The notes beneath the pieces were generated by a model. It saw only the letters and a list, made by a program, of their open reading frames with translations. It did no database searches and was not told the DNA's origin. From the NCBI GenBank assembly GCA_017395365.1, contig JAFPUN010000021.1:62001-126000 (forward strand): a stretch of DNA of 64,000 nt, written 5' to 3'. Shown here piece by piece: positions 1-8,293 of this stretch; positions within the stretch are counted from its first letter, which is position 1, and every line of letters begins with the position of its first letter. Both the position numbers and the translations under genes were made by a program. Source of the stretch: Bacteroidales bacterium. GTDB lineage: Bacteria; Bacteroidota; Bacteroidia; Bacteroidales; F082.

Positions 1-1
1 T

Positions 2-901
2 ATCTTCCTGAACAGCTACGAATACCCGAAATACGAATGCGCCGTTGAAACCATACAAAAGCGCTTTATCCAACAAGTCAAGGCTTTATACCCGATGCAC
101 AACTATGGGCGCACCGCTCCTATCCTCAACGCCTTGCGCATGAAGAAGTCAGAGGATGAGATCGACATCACGCGGCAAGCCTGCGGCATCACCGCAAAGG
201 CCTTCCGTCGCTGTCTTGAGACCGTCAAACCAGGCATGTATGAATATGAGGTGCAGGCAGAAATCGAGTATATTTTCAAGCGGAACAACGCCACTGGCCA
301 TGCTTACGCCCCCATTATTGCGGGAGGAAAAAACGGCTGTTGCCTACATTACTCCAAAAACCAAAGCCTATTGCACGACGGCGACTTATTGCTTTTCGAC
401 ATCGGCTGCGAACTGAAGAACTATTCCTCTGACTTAAGCCGAACCATACCTATTAATGGCAAATTCACTCCGCGTCAAGCCGACTGTTACAATGCGGTGC
501 TCCGCGTGATGAAAGAGATCACCAAACTGTATAAACCGGGTGGAACTATCAACCTTATCAATGAAACCACCCACAGACTGATGGAACAGGAAATGATCCG
601 ACTTGGCCTATTCACTGCAGAGGACGTGAAACGCCAAGACCCCAACAAGCCCTTGGAGCGTAAATACCTGATGCACGGCATGTCGCATCACATCGGCCTC
701 GATGTGCACGACAGCATCGACAAGTTCAAGCCCTTTGAACCAGGTATGATCCTCACCTGCGAACCAGGCATCTACATTCGCAAAGAAGGCATCGGCATCC
801 GCATCGAAAACGACCTCTTGATCACTGAAGGCGAGCCCATCAATCTGTTCGAAGGCCTGCCAACCGAAATCGAAGAAATTGAGGCGGCGATGAAAAAATG
901 A
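2..901 (+). CDS. M24 family (Xaa-Pro) aminopeptidase, 5'-truncated
   Basis: The frame is open from the left edge of the window, so the N-terminus is missing; 299 residues are visible, ending in TGA. It is the catalytic pita-bread half of an aminopeptidase P-type metallopeptidase, which removes an N-terminal residue preceding proline. The dinuclear metal ligands are recognisable in order: Asp in FDIGCELKNYSSDLSR (two Asp), His in HGMSHHIGLD, Glu in CEPGIYI and Glu in RIENDLL. A second M24 gene follows on the same strand after 78 bases that hold a promoter-like box and a palindromic repeat. No signal peptide can be judged because the start is outside the window. Family assignment is firm; substrate range is inferred. 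Confidence 0.9.
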   Translation: MFLNSYEYPKYECAVETIQKRFIQQVKALYPMHNYGRTAPILNALRMKKSEDEIDITRQACGITAKAFRRCLETVKPGMYEYEVQAEIEYIFKRNNATGHAYAPIIAGGKNGCCLHYSKNQSLLHDGDLLLFDIGCELKNYSSDLSRTIPINGKFTPRQADCYNAVLRVMKEITKLYKPGGTINLINETTHRLMEQEMIRLGLFTAEDVKRQDPNKPLERKYLMHGMSHHIGLDVHDSIDKFKPFEPGMILTCEPGIYIRKEGIGIRIENDLLITEGEPINLFEGLPTEIEEIEAAMKK

Positions 902-902
902 T

Positions 903-910
903 TATTTTTG
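903..910 (+). promoter_or_regulatory. TAnnTTTG -7 box (TATTTTTG) for the second M24 gene
   Basis: Exact match to the Bacteroidota -7 consensus immediately after the upstream stop. It lies 69 bases before the ATG at 980, so a 28-nt palindrome (920-947) would sit in the 5' leader of the transcript. Confidence 0.5.
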
Positions 911-919
911 CAGAACCAT

Positions 920-947
920 GTAGAGACGTGGCGCGCCGCGTCTCTAC
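920..947. repeat. 28-nt palindrome, copy 1 (near-perfect)
   Basis: Arms GTAGAGACG and CGTCTCTAC enclose the core TGGCGCGCCG; one position breaks perfect symmetry. The sequence is identical to copy 2 inside the M14 peptidase gene (14684-14711). It sits between the two M24 genes. Confidence 0.9.
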
Positions 948-979
948 ACACAACGAATCAACAACAAAAACAAACCAAT

Positions 980-2401
980 ATGTTCAATAAAGACGTTTAC
1001 AGTGGCCGTCGCGCCACATTGAAAAAGATGATTTCGAAGGGCATCGCCTTCTTCCCTGCCAACAATGAGGCTCCCTTCAATTACCCTGACAACACCTATA
1101 TCTACCGCCAGGATAGTAATTTTTCCTATTTCTTCGGCCTCAACCACCCCGACCTAGTCGGTGTCATCGACTTTGAGTCAGGCGAAGAGATTCTCTTTGG
1201 CGTTGAAGTCACCATAGACGATGTGATTTGGTGCGGTCCCCTGCCCTCGCTGAAGGAACAAGGTGAAAAAATCGGCATTACCGACTGCCGCGACTTCAAC
1301 AAGTTTGGCGAATACCTCCAACAGGCCATGGCCAAAGGCCGTCAGATCCATATTCTGCCTACCTATCGCGGCGACACGCAGATCCAATGCTCAAACTGGC
1401 TGAACTGCCATGTCAGCCAAGTGAAGGAATATGTCAGCCTCGAACTCATCAAGGCTGTCATCGCCATGCGCGAGGTGAAGAGCAAACTCGAAATCGCCGA
1501 GATGGAACGCGCTGCCAATACCGCCTATTACATGCACACCACCGCCATGAAGATGTGCAAGCCCGGCATGGTCGAGCAAGAGATTGCCGGTGTGGTGGAA
1601 GGTCTCTCCCTCTCGGGCGGAGGCCCTGTGTCGTTCCCTGTTATTTTGAGTGTCGATGGACAGACCTTGCACAACCATGGTCACCACAATGTGCTGAAAG
1701 AAGGCCGTATGATGGTGTGCGATGCCGGTGCCGAGACGGAGAACTACTATGCCTCCGACTTCACCCGTACCACTCCCGTAGGCGGCAAGTTCAACCAGCG
1801 CCAACGCGAAATCTACGAGATCGTGCTCGCCGCCAATCAGGCCGTAGCTGCCAACACGCGTCCCTACATACCTTACATGGTGATGCACACTTTGGCCTGC
1901 CGCACTTTGATTGAGGGATTGAAAGGCGTCGGCCTGATGAAGGGCGACACCGAAGAGGCATTGATGAATGGTGCCCACTGGCTCTTCATGCCTCACGGCC
2001 TTGGCCACATGCTTGGCATGGATGTGCATGACATGGAAGGCCTCGGTGAGACCTATGTCGGTTATGATGATGTCACACCGCGTTCCACCAAACTGGGTTT
2101 CAGCGGCTTGCGTTGCGGCAAAACTCTAAAACCAGGCTTCGTGGTCACTGACGAACCGGGCATCTACTTCATCCCCACCCTCATCGACATGTGGAAAGCC
2201 GAAGGCAAACTCAAAGACTTCATCTGCTACGACAAGTTGGAGAGCTACAAAGACTTTGGTGGCATCCGCATCGAGGACGATCTGCTCATTACAGAAGACG
2301 GCAACCGCATCCTCGGACGCCCAATTCCTAAGACCGTGGTTGAAGTGGAAGACATGTGCGCCCAAGGCCGAGAATGGATACACTTGGCAGGATTGTACTA
2401 A
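980..2401 (+). CDS. Xaa-Pro aminopeptidase, M24B family
   Basis: A 473-residue aminopeptidase P with an N-terminal creatinase-like domain (about residues 1-175) followed by the M24 catalytic domain. Metal ligands are seen in VCDAGAETENYYASDF (two Asp), HGLGHMLGMDVHD (His), DEPGIYF (Glu) and RIEDDLLI (Glu). The ATG at 980 (MFNKDVYSGRR) is chosen over an upstream in-frame ATG at 908, because the extra residues would be encoded by the palindromic repeat at 920-947 and by the promoter-like leader. It is a paralogue of the preceding partial gene. No signal peptide is seen, so a cytoplasmic role in recycling proline-containing peptides is likely. A strong hairpin terminator follows. Confidence 0.93.
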   Translation: MFNKDVYSGRRATLKKMISKGIAFFPANNEAPFNYPDNTYIYRQDSNFSYFFGLNHPDLVGVIDFESGEEILFGVEVTIDDVIWCGPLPSLKEQGEKIGITDCRDFNKFGEYLQQAMAKGRQIHILPTYRGDTQIQCSNWLNCHVSQVKEYVSLELIKAVIAMREVKSKLEIAEMERAANTAYYMHTTAMKMCKPGMVEQEIAGVVEGLSLSGGGPVSFPVILSVDGQTLHNHGHHNVLKEGRMMVCDAGAETENYYASDFTRTTPVGGKFNQRQREIYEIVLAANQAVAANTRPYIPYMVMHTLACRTLIEGLKGVGLMKGDTEEALMNGAHWLFMPHGLGHMLGMDVHDMEGLGETYVGYDDVTPRSTKLGFSGLRCGKTLKPGFVVTDEPGIYFIPTLIDMWKAEGKLKDFICYDKLESYKDFGGIRIEDDLLITEDGNRILGRPIPKTVVEVEDMCAQGREWIHLAGLY

Positions 2402-2411
2402 AAACGAAAAC

Positions 2412-2436
2412 AAGCGAGGCATGCCTCGCTTTTTTC
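2412..2436. terminator. Bidirectional intrinsic terminator between convergent genes
   Basis: A perfect 20-bp palindrome (2412-2431) is followed by a T run on the + strand and preceded by A-rich sequence for the - strand. It separates the M24 gene from the convergent TonB-dependent receptor gene. Confidence 0.85.
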
Positions 2437-2439
2437 ATT

Positions 2440-4962
2440 TTAAAACTCCATCACCAGTTTGACATTGACATACCGTGGCGTCAAATAATTGTTCACACCA
2501 TAGTATCTATTGTCAATGTATTTCACCCAAGTGAAGGAAATCGTGTTAGGGATATCCAACAGGTTGAAGACATCCACACTGATGAACATATTGCGCACAT
2601 AGCGCAGCGGATTCCCTTTGCTGAAACTTGACGCCTCGCTGATAAGTTGCTTGCTGAAGCCGATGTCGACACGGCGGTAGGCAGGATAACGACCTTGGGG
2701 GTCGTAAAAGTCAGAGTTGTCACTGTTGTAAGGCAATCCCAGGCCGAAATTCAAAGTCATATTGACACGCCATGTCGGGAAGTTAGGGATGTAGTCCTGG
2801 AAAAACAACGAGAAGTTAATCAACTGGTTCGACGGGCGAGAGTGCCAACCAAGGGCAATGGTATCGGCCACTTGATCGTCGGAATGGTTATAGAAGGGCA
2901 AGCGTTTGCCCTCGGCATCCACAAGATAATAGTCGCCTCTGATATCCTCGCGCGTGTTCATGATGGAGAGACTCGCCCAACTATCGATGCCCTTTACGAA
3001 TTCGCCATTTACCTTGAAATCGAGGCCTGTAGCATAGGCTCGCGCCGACTGGTCGGCATAATAACGAATGCGCACATTGTCGATATCGTAAGGGATGACA
3101 TGGGTAAACCACTTGAAATACAACTCCGAAGTGAGGATGAAAGGTCTGTTCCATGCCCTAAACTTGAAATCGTTGCCCGCCACAATCTGATATGAGCGTT
3201 GTGCTTCGGCATCTTTGTAGAGGCTTCCGTCGCGATTACGGATCTCCCTATAGAACGGCGTTTGATTGTAAATGCCACCCGACAGACGATACACCACATC
3301 GCGTTGTTCATTTTCAGGCTTGTAGGCGATGCCCGCTCTCGGACTGACATACACCTTTTTATTGTAGCCCCAATAGTTGGCCCTCAAGCCTCCTGTGATG
3401 ACAAATTCCCCCTTGTCGTTGTATGGAATCGTCCAAGCATGTTGCACAAATCCATCCAAATTATTGACTGAAAGCCTATTGTGAGCCTTGTGGGCGAAAT
3501 CCATACCAATGTCGGGCAACTCCAAAGGATAGCCGCCTATCACATCAGGAGTATGTGGTAAGGTGTATCCTGCCGAATCGAACACCTGCCACTCGTCCAC
3601 CTTGTCATCAATATCTTGATGTTGAAAGCGCAAGCCCCATTTCAACAGGTTGTTGTCGTAGGCATACATGCCTTTGTGGTCAAGGTTATAAACTTGGGAA
3701 TAGAAACCGTTGCGAGCATGTTTGGTAAGTGTGCCGACATCATAGTTTTCAATGACTTCGCCAAACTCTTCCGATCCGAAAGAGGTGTTGCGTATGCCAA
3801 AGAAATACTGTTCCTGAAGGTCGAAGGTCTCCGTTTCATAGGCAGAATAAGCAGATGCTATCCATCTTAAGCTCAAGTCTTTATGAGGTTTATAAACCAG
3901 CGTCAAGGCGCCGAGGCCAGTAGTGTAGTCGTCCACCTCCTGTCCATCGAAATAAACGGTGGCACGCATCGGCATGTCGATGGTACCGACATCGATGGTG
4001 GCATTTTGCGGGATGAGCATGTACTTGTTTTGCGAATAGTAGCCAAGCAGCGACATTTCCCATTTGTCGTTCAACCTATAGCTGAGTAAGGCCTGTGCAT
4101 CGGTAAAGTTAGGCTTATAGTCGCCCTTCGTGTTCATCATGCCGAGAGCCAATGCGGTATTTTTGTAACGGGCTCCGACCAAATAACTGAACTTCTCATC
4201 CTTGGTGGCGCCTTCCACATGGGCTTCTGCGCCTAAAAGGCTTAAGCTCAACGAGCCAGCCATCTCGGTAGGTCGCTTGTAGGTCACATCCAAGACCGAC
4301 GACATCTTGTCGCCATATTCGGCAGCGAAGCCTCCTGCAGAGAATTCGATGTTGCTGACTAATTGAGAGTTGACGAAGCTCAAGCCTTCCTGTTGTCCGG
4401 AGCCCACGAGAAACGGACGGTAGATTTCGATACCGTTGACATAAATCAGGTTTTCGTCAAAGTTACCGCCTCGCACGCGATACTGCAAACTCAATTCGTT
4501 GTTCGACACCACGCCAGGCAATGTCTTGATGAGCGTTTCCACACCTCCACCCATGGTGGGTAACAAAGTGGCTTGCTTTGCATTGAGCCGAGTCAAGCTG
4601 GAGGCTTCGGTAGCACGGTCGCTAATGACAGCATCGGGGAGCACCGTGGCGGTGGAGTGCAAGGTCATGTCGAGCTTGCGCTTCTCGCCTTTTTTAAGGC
4701 GGACCGTCACATGCTTCTGCTCATAGCCAATAAACGAGAAGTGGATGGTAAGGGTGGTATCCGACAACAGCGACAACTCATAGTAACCCCTTGCATTGGT
4801 CGTATAGCCCACCAACAAATCAGGGACGACCACATTTGCCATCTCGATGGGATGGCCCTGCTCGTCGGTCACCTTGCCGTAGACCGTAGCCGTCGGCAAC
4901 TGTTGGGCCTTGGCCGCAAATGCCAGTAGCACCAATGCTATGAGTATCAACTTGGCTCGCAT
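2440..4962 (-). CDS. TonB-dependent receptor with N-terminal carboxypeptidase-like domain
   Basis: An 840-residue outer-membrane transporter. The ATG at 4962 gives a clean signal peptide (MRAKLILIALVLLAFAAKA); the upstream extension to 5022 has no signal character and runs into the rpmB terminator. Residues about 25-105 form a carboxypeptidase regulatory-like beta-sandwich (GKVTDEQGHPIEMANVVV, TNARGYYEL). A TonB plug domain follows (about 120-225, with VETLIKTLPGVVSNNELS) and then the beta-barrel, ending in the aromatic terminal residue F typical of outer-membrane barrels. No SusD-type lipoprotein is adjacent, so it is not a standard polysaccharide-utilisation pair. The substrate is unknown; metal chelate or peptide import are possible. 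Energy would come from a TonB-ExbBD complex such as the one at 37-40 kb. Confidence 0.9.
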   Translation of the reverse strand: MRAKLILIALVLLAFAAKAQQLPTATVYGKVTDEQGHPIEMANVVVPDLLVGYTTNARGYYELSLLSDTTLTIHFSFIGYEQKHVTVRLKKGEKRKLDMTLHSTATVLPDAVISDRATEASSLTRLNAKQATLLPTMGGGVETLIKTLPGVVSNNELSLQYRVRGGNFDENLIYVNGIEIYRPFLVGSGQQEGLSFVNSQLVSNIEFSAGGFAAEYGDKMSSVLDVTYKRPTEMAGSLSLSLLGAEAHVEGATKDEKFSYLVGARYKNTALALGMMNTKGDYKPNFTDAQALLSYRLNDKWEMSLLGYYSQNKYMLIPQNATIDVGTIDMPMRATVYFDGQEVDDYTTGLGALTLVYKPHKDLSLRWIASAYSAYETETFDLQEQYFFGIRNTSFGSEEFGEVIENYDVGTLTKHARNGFYSQVYNLDHKGMYAYDNNLLKWGLRFQHQDIDDKVDEWQVFDSAGYTLPHTPDVIGGYPLELPDIGMDFAHKAHNRLSVNNLDGFVQHAWTIPYNDKGEFVITGGLRANYWGYNKKVYVSPRAGIAYKPENEQRDVVYRLSGGIYNQTPFYREIRNRDGSLYKDAEAQRSYQIVAGNDFKFRAWNRPFILTSELYFKWFTHVIPYDIDNVRIRYYADQSARAYATGLDFKVNGEFVKGIDSWASLSIMNTREDIRGDYYLVDAEGKRLPFYNHSDDQVADTIALGWHSRPSNQLINFSLFFQDYIPNFPTWRVNMTLNFGLGLPYNSDNSDFYDPQGRYPAYRRVDIGFSKQLISEASSFSKGNPLRYVRNMFISVDVFNLLDIPNTISFTWVKYIDNRYYGVNNYLTPRYVNVKLVMEF

Positions 4963-5018
4963 GAAAGGATAACTGAAAAAAACATGGATTATTATCTGCG
5001 AGGGCTTCTTTTGCCTCA

Positions 5019-5051
5019 ACAAAAAAAGCTGCTGCGCAAGGCACAGCAGCT
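5019..5051 (-). terminator. Intrinsic terminator of rpmB
   Basis: Stem AGCTGCTG (5027-5034) pairs with CAGCAGCT (5044-5051). On the minus strand it is followed by a run of about eight T (A run at 5020-5027). It lies just downstream of the rpmB stop, so the TonB receptor needs its own promoter or read-through. Confidence 0.85.
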
Positions 5052-5077
5052 CAGATATCTTTTACATGGTAATAGAA

Positions 5078-5320
5078 TTACCAACGTTCCAGATTACCCT
5101 TTTCAGAGGCTTCAAGAATAGCGGCATAAACGCCCTTCTTGTTGATGGTGCGCAAACCGGCAGCCGAAACCTTCAGCACGATCCACTCATCCCACTCCGG
5201 CACATAGAACTTCTTGATTTTCAGATTCGGTTCAAACGTTCTCTTCGTCTTCTTGTTGGAGTGAGAAACATTGTTGCCGTGCATGACCTTTTTACCTGTA
5301 ATTTGACAAACTTTTGACAT
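5078..5320 (-). CDS. rpmB: 50S ribosomal protein L28
   Basis: An 80-residue basic protein beginning [20 protein letters not shown], with the conserved L28 segments (CxxTGKK near the N-terminus, [29 protein letters not shown]). Length and sequence match bacterial L28, a component of the large ribosomal subunit. In many Bacteroidota rpmB is followed by rpmG and a small DUF4295 gene. Here neither is present: a terminator directly follows. A -7 box lies 54 bases upstream. Confidence 0.97.
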   Translation of the reverse strand: MSKVCQITGKKVMHGNNVSHSNKKTKRTFEPNLKIKKFYVPEWDEWIVLKVSAAGLRTINKKGVYAAILEASEKGNLERW

Positions 5321-5374
5321 GACTCTTTATCCTTTATTGATTTATAATTGCTATTTTGTCCTTTTTTGGGGCTG

Positions 5375-5382
5375 CAAAAATA
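5375..5382 (-). promoter_or_regulatory. TAnnTTTG -7 box (TATTTTTG) for rpmB
   Basis: Minus-strand match to the Bacteroidota -7 consensus, 54 bases upstream of the rpmB ATG. Confidence 0.6.
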
Positions 5383-5434
5383 CAAAATTTTTCATTTCCC
5401 AACTCCTTTCCTCAAAAAATGCCTCAAAAAAAAT

Positions 5435-6340
5435 TCATTTCACATGCACATCCACCTGCGGGAAAGGTATGTTGAGGCCTTCCTGGGCAAAGGTTTTGTA
5501 CACTTTCTCGTTCATGCCGAAAAACACAGCCCAATAGTCAGCTGAATTAGTCCAGGCCCTCACGGTGATGTCTACCGAGCTATCGTTGAGCTTGCCAATC
5601 TGGATGAACGGCTCGGGGTCTTTCAAGATAAGTGGATCTTCGGCGCAAAGACGACTTAACACCGCCTTAGCCTTATCGTAATCGTCGCCATAGGCGATAG
5701 AGAACGTCCAATCGACACGACGCGTTTTCTGTTTGGAATAGTTCGTCATCACCCCGGTAGCGAGGGCGCCATTGGGCAGGATGACCTCTTTGTTGTCCAT
5801 CGTCAGCAAATGCGTATTGAAGATCTGTATCTCGTTCACCTTGCCTTCCATCCCTTGGGCCGAGATAAAGTCGCCCACCTTAAAGGGCCTGAACATGATG
5901 ATGAGCACTCCTCCAGCAAAATTCTGCAATGTGCCACCGAGCGACATGCCCACCGCCAATCCAGCCGAAGCCAAGAGGGCTACCAAAGAACTCGTGTTGA
6001 TGCCCAGTATCCCGACAATAGCCATGATGAGGAAGAAATAGAGCACCACCGACAGCAAGTTGGACAAAAAGCTGTGTAATGTGGCATCACCATGACGACT
6101 CATTAATCCATTGGCCATCCATTTCTTGATCAACTTGATGATCCAACGCCCCAAGAAAAACACGACGATGGCGGCCAGAATCTTGAGTCCCAAAGGGACA
6201 AGATAAGTGCGCACCAACTCTGGCAGCCAATCAGAGACCGGTGTGGTAGTGATATACTTGAGGCCCTCGTGCATTTGGCTAAGAGCTGTTGTATCCTGAA
6301 TGGTCTCCGAAACTTCGGTTACGATGCTGTCGTTTTCCAT
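5435..6340 (-). CDS. MscS-type small-conductance mechanosensitive channel
   Basis: A 301-residue protein. An N-terminal stretch is followed by three membrane segments (LVPLGLKILAAIVVFFLGRW; LLSVVLYFFLIMAIVGILG; SLVALLASAGLAVGMSLGG). The last is the Gly/Ala-rich pore helix, continuing into the MscS beta domain (PFKVGDFISAQGMEGKVNEI, VILPNGAL) and a C-terminal alpha/beta domain. It opens under membrane tension to release solutes on hypo-osmotic shock. The ATG at 6340 is preferred over the in-frame ATG at 6364, because the -7 box at 6362-6369 overlaps the latter. It is divergent from the exosortase-like gene. Confidence 0.93.
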   Translation of the reverse strand: MENDSIVTEVSETIQDTTALSQMHEGLKYITTTPVSDWLPELVRTYLVPLGLKILAAIVVFFLGRWIIKLIKKWMANGLMSRHGDATLHSFLSNLLSVVLYFFLIMAIVGILGINTSSLVALLASAGLAVGMSLGGTLQNFAGGVLIIMFRPFKVGDFISAQGMEGKVNEIQIFNTHLLTMDNKEVILPNGALATGVMTNYSKQKTRRVDWTFSIAYGDDYDKAKAVLSRLCAEDPLILKDPEPFIQIGKLNDSSVDITVRAWTNSADYWAVFFGMNEKVYKTFAQEGLNIPFPQVDVHVK

Positions 6341-6361
6341 TTTTTCAAATATTTCGAGGTG

Positions 6362-6369
6362 CAAAGGTA
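6362..6369 (-). promoter_or_regulatory. TAnnTTTG -7 box (TACCTTTG) for the MscS gene; decides its start
   Basis: It lies 21 bases upstream of the ATG at 6340 and overlaps the alternative ATG at 6364, which argues against the longer form. Confidence 0.65.
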
Positions 6370-6412
6370 ATGATATTTCGATTATTCTTAATTTAGCAGC
6401 CCAAATCTTTTT

Positions 6413-7042
6413 ATGAGCTTCGAAGGCATCAAGACATATTGCAAAGACCCGAAAAACCGGAACACGGTCAACGTGGGACTGTTTATCTTACTGATAATCA
6501 GCTTCCACTTTCTGTATTTGGGGTGGCAGGCTTTAGGATATTGGCCTATAGGCAAGCTCGTCCACAAACTCATGGTCATGTCGGTTGATTTGGTTTATCG
6601 CCAGTCGTGCTGGCTTCTCGACCATGTCTTTCGTGTAGATATCACCACATCCAATGCCCAACGCATCATCGCCGCACTCAATGTGGATGGCAGTTGGGCA
6701 CGAGTCATCATCGCACCCGAATGTGCAAGTCTGAAGCAGTGGATGCATTGGCTCTTCCTCATGATCCTCTTCCCTGGTCCATGGAAGCACAAAATGTGGT
6801 ACATCCCTGCTGGCTTGGTCATCATCGAGTGGACCAATGCCATCAGAATCTGCGGCATCCTGCTCATGCAAATCTATTGGCCTAACATCCACATTCACCT
6901 ATTTGGCAGTGATATCAACACATTCCATTTAGGCCATGACTACATCTTCAAGTTCTTCTTCTACCTCGTCATCTTCCTCATGTGGGTGCTCTGGGTGGAG
7001 TTATTTTACAACAAGTCATTGAAAGCAAAGACAAAAGCATAA
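6413..7042 (+). CDS. Exosortase/archaeosortase family membrane protein
   Basis: A 209-residue polytopic protein with about four to five hydrophobic helices: residues 21-40, 110-121, 128-155 and 176-199, plus an amphipathic stretch near 55-70. The exosortase triad is visible in the right order: Cys104 in PECASLKQW, Arg145 in TNAIRICG and His175 in LGHDYIF. Exosortases are cysteine transpeptidases that cleave C-terminal sorting tails (PEP-CTERM-like) and transfer the protein to a cell-surface acceptor. Bacteroidota carry several subfamilies; which one this is cannot be decided by eye, and no cognate tail is seen in the window. The ROK kinase starts 5 bases after its stop, so the two are probably co-transcribed. 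A weak box (TAATTTAG) lies just upstream. Confidence 0.75.
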   Translation: MSFEGIKTYCKDPKNRNTVNVGLFILLIISFHFLYLGWQALGYWPIGKLVHKLMVMSVDLVYRQSCWLLDHVFRVDITTSNAQRIIAALNVDGSWARVIIAPECASLKQWMHWLFLMILFPGPWKHKMWYIPAGLVIIEWTNAIRICGILLMQIYWPNIHIHLFGSDINTFHLGHDYIFKFFFYLVIFLMWVLWVELFYNKSLKAKTKA

Positions 7043-7047
7043 ACACT

Positions 7048-8145
7048 ATGAACGAACAACCTATCATCTTCATCCTCGATGCAGGCGGCACTGGATTCAA
7101 GTTCTCTGCCGTGCAAGAATCGCGCGAGATTATCGAACCCTTCACCATCCCTTCGGCTGCACCTACTTTGGAAGAAGTACTGCAAAAACTCATCACAGGA
7201 TTTCATGAATGCGAGACGCGCTGCGGCAACAAGGCTGCCGCCATCAGCTTCTGTTTTCCTGGTCCCGCCGACTATCCTAACGGCATCATTGGCGACTTGC
7301 AAAACCTGCCCACCTTCCAAGGCGGAGTGCCATTAAAAGCCATGCTGGAGAACGAATTCCAGATACCCGTCTACATCAACAATGATGGCGACTTGTTTGC
7401 CTACGGCGAAGCCTTGAACGGCCTACTGCCCGAAGTGAACAAACTCCTGGAGCAGCAACGTAATCCCAAACGCTACAAGAACCTTTTGGGCGTCACCCTC
7501 GGAACGGGCTTCGGTGGAGGTATTGTTATTAATAAGGTGTTGCTCAACGGTGACAATTCGGCTGGCGGCGAGATCAACCGTCACCGCAACCCACTCTACC
7601 CCACCACCAGCGCCGAAGACAGCATCAGCATACGTGCCGTACGCCGTGTGTATGGACGCGAGGCCGGCATTGCCTTTGAAGACACCCCACATCCCTATGA
7701 CATCTACAAGATTGCCATGGGACAGCTGCCCGGTAACAAGGAGGCTGCACAAAAATCATGGGACGAAATGGCCACAGCCTTGGCTGATGTGTTAGCCAAT
7801 GCCATTTCGCTCATCGACGGCATCATCGTCATCGGTGGAGGCTTGTCGGGCGCCTGGCCTGTTTTCATGCCCACCCTAATCAAGAAAATGAACGAGCCTT
7901 TCGCCGACCTCAATGACGGCCATCCCTACAGCCGCATGGAAACCGAAGCCTACAACTTGATGGATGCCGAAGACATGATTCGTTTCACTGAAAAGTCCGG
8001 GAAGATGGTTAAGGTGCCCTTCAGCGAACAGATGGTATGGTACGACCCCACAAAACGCGTTGGAGTGGGCATCACCCGACTCGGTACCTCGTCGGCAGTA
8101 GCTATTGGTGCCTATGCCTATGCCATGGAGCAACTCAAGAAATAA
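7048..8145 (+). CDS. ROK family sugar kinase-like protein
   Basis: A 365-residue actin-fold ATPase. The phosphate-1 loop is DAGGTGFKF near the N-terminus, phosphate-2 is LGTGFGGG (about residue 155), and the adenosine region is IIVIGGGLSGAW. The usual ROK zinc-binding cysteine motif is absent: the region after GGEINRH holds no Cys cluster. The likely reaction is ATP-dependent phosphorylation of a hexose or N-acyl-hexosamine, but the sugar is not predictable. The ATG at 7048 is chosen; an upstream in-frame ATG at 6982 lies inside the exosortase-like gene. Spacing of 5 bases suggests an operon. A strong terminator follows. Confidence 0.85.
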   Translation: MNEQPIIFILDAGGTGFKFSAVQESREIIEPFTIPSAAPTLEEVLQKLITGFHECETRCGNKAAAISFCFPGPADYPNGIIGDLQNLPTFQGGVPLKAMLENEFQIPVYINNDGDLFAYGEALNGLLPEVNKLLEQQRNPKRYKNLLGVTLGTGFGGGIVINKVLLNGDNSAGGEINRHRNPLYPTTSAEDSISIRAVRRVYGREAGIAFEDTPHPYDIYKIAMGQLPGNKEAAQKSWDEMATALADVLANAISLIDGIIVIGGGLSGAWPVFMPTLIKKMNEPFADLNDGHPYSRMETEAYNLMDAEDMIRFTEKSGKMVKVPFSEQMVWYDPTKRVGVGITRLGTSSAVAIGAYAYAMEQLKK

Positions 8146-8171
8146 CCTTATCAACACTTGATGTTGAAAAA

Positions 8172-8206
8172 ATAAGCCCCGAAAAATTGATTTTTTCGGG
8201 GCTTAT
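8172..8206 (+). terminator. Intrinsic terminator after the ROK gene
   Basis: A 15-bp perfect stem (8172-8186 with 8192-8206) with GC core GCCCCG/CGGGGC and flanking A/T tracts, so it could work in both directions. Confidence 0.85.
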
Positions 8207-8293
8207 ATGATTCATCTTTATTAATTTCGCAATTTGAACAAGCGTCTGAAAAAGCGCTGTTGCTTTGCATTTAACATATTAAATACCAGAAAG

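Noticed and set aside
2440-5022. Polysaccharide-utilisation locus
   Set aside because: The TonB-dependent receptor has no SusD-like partner, glycoside hydrolase or regulator next to it.
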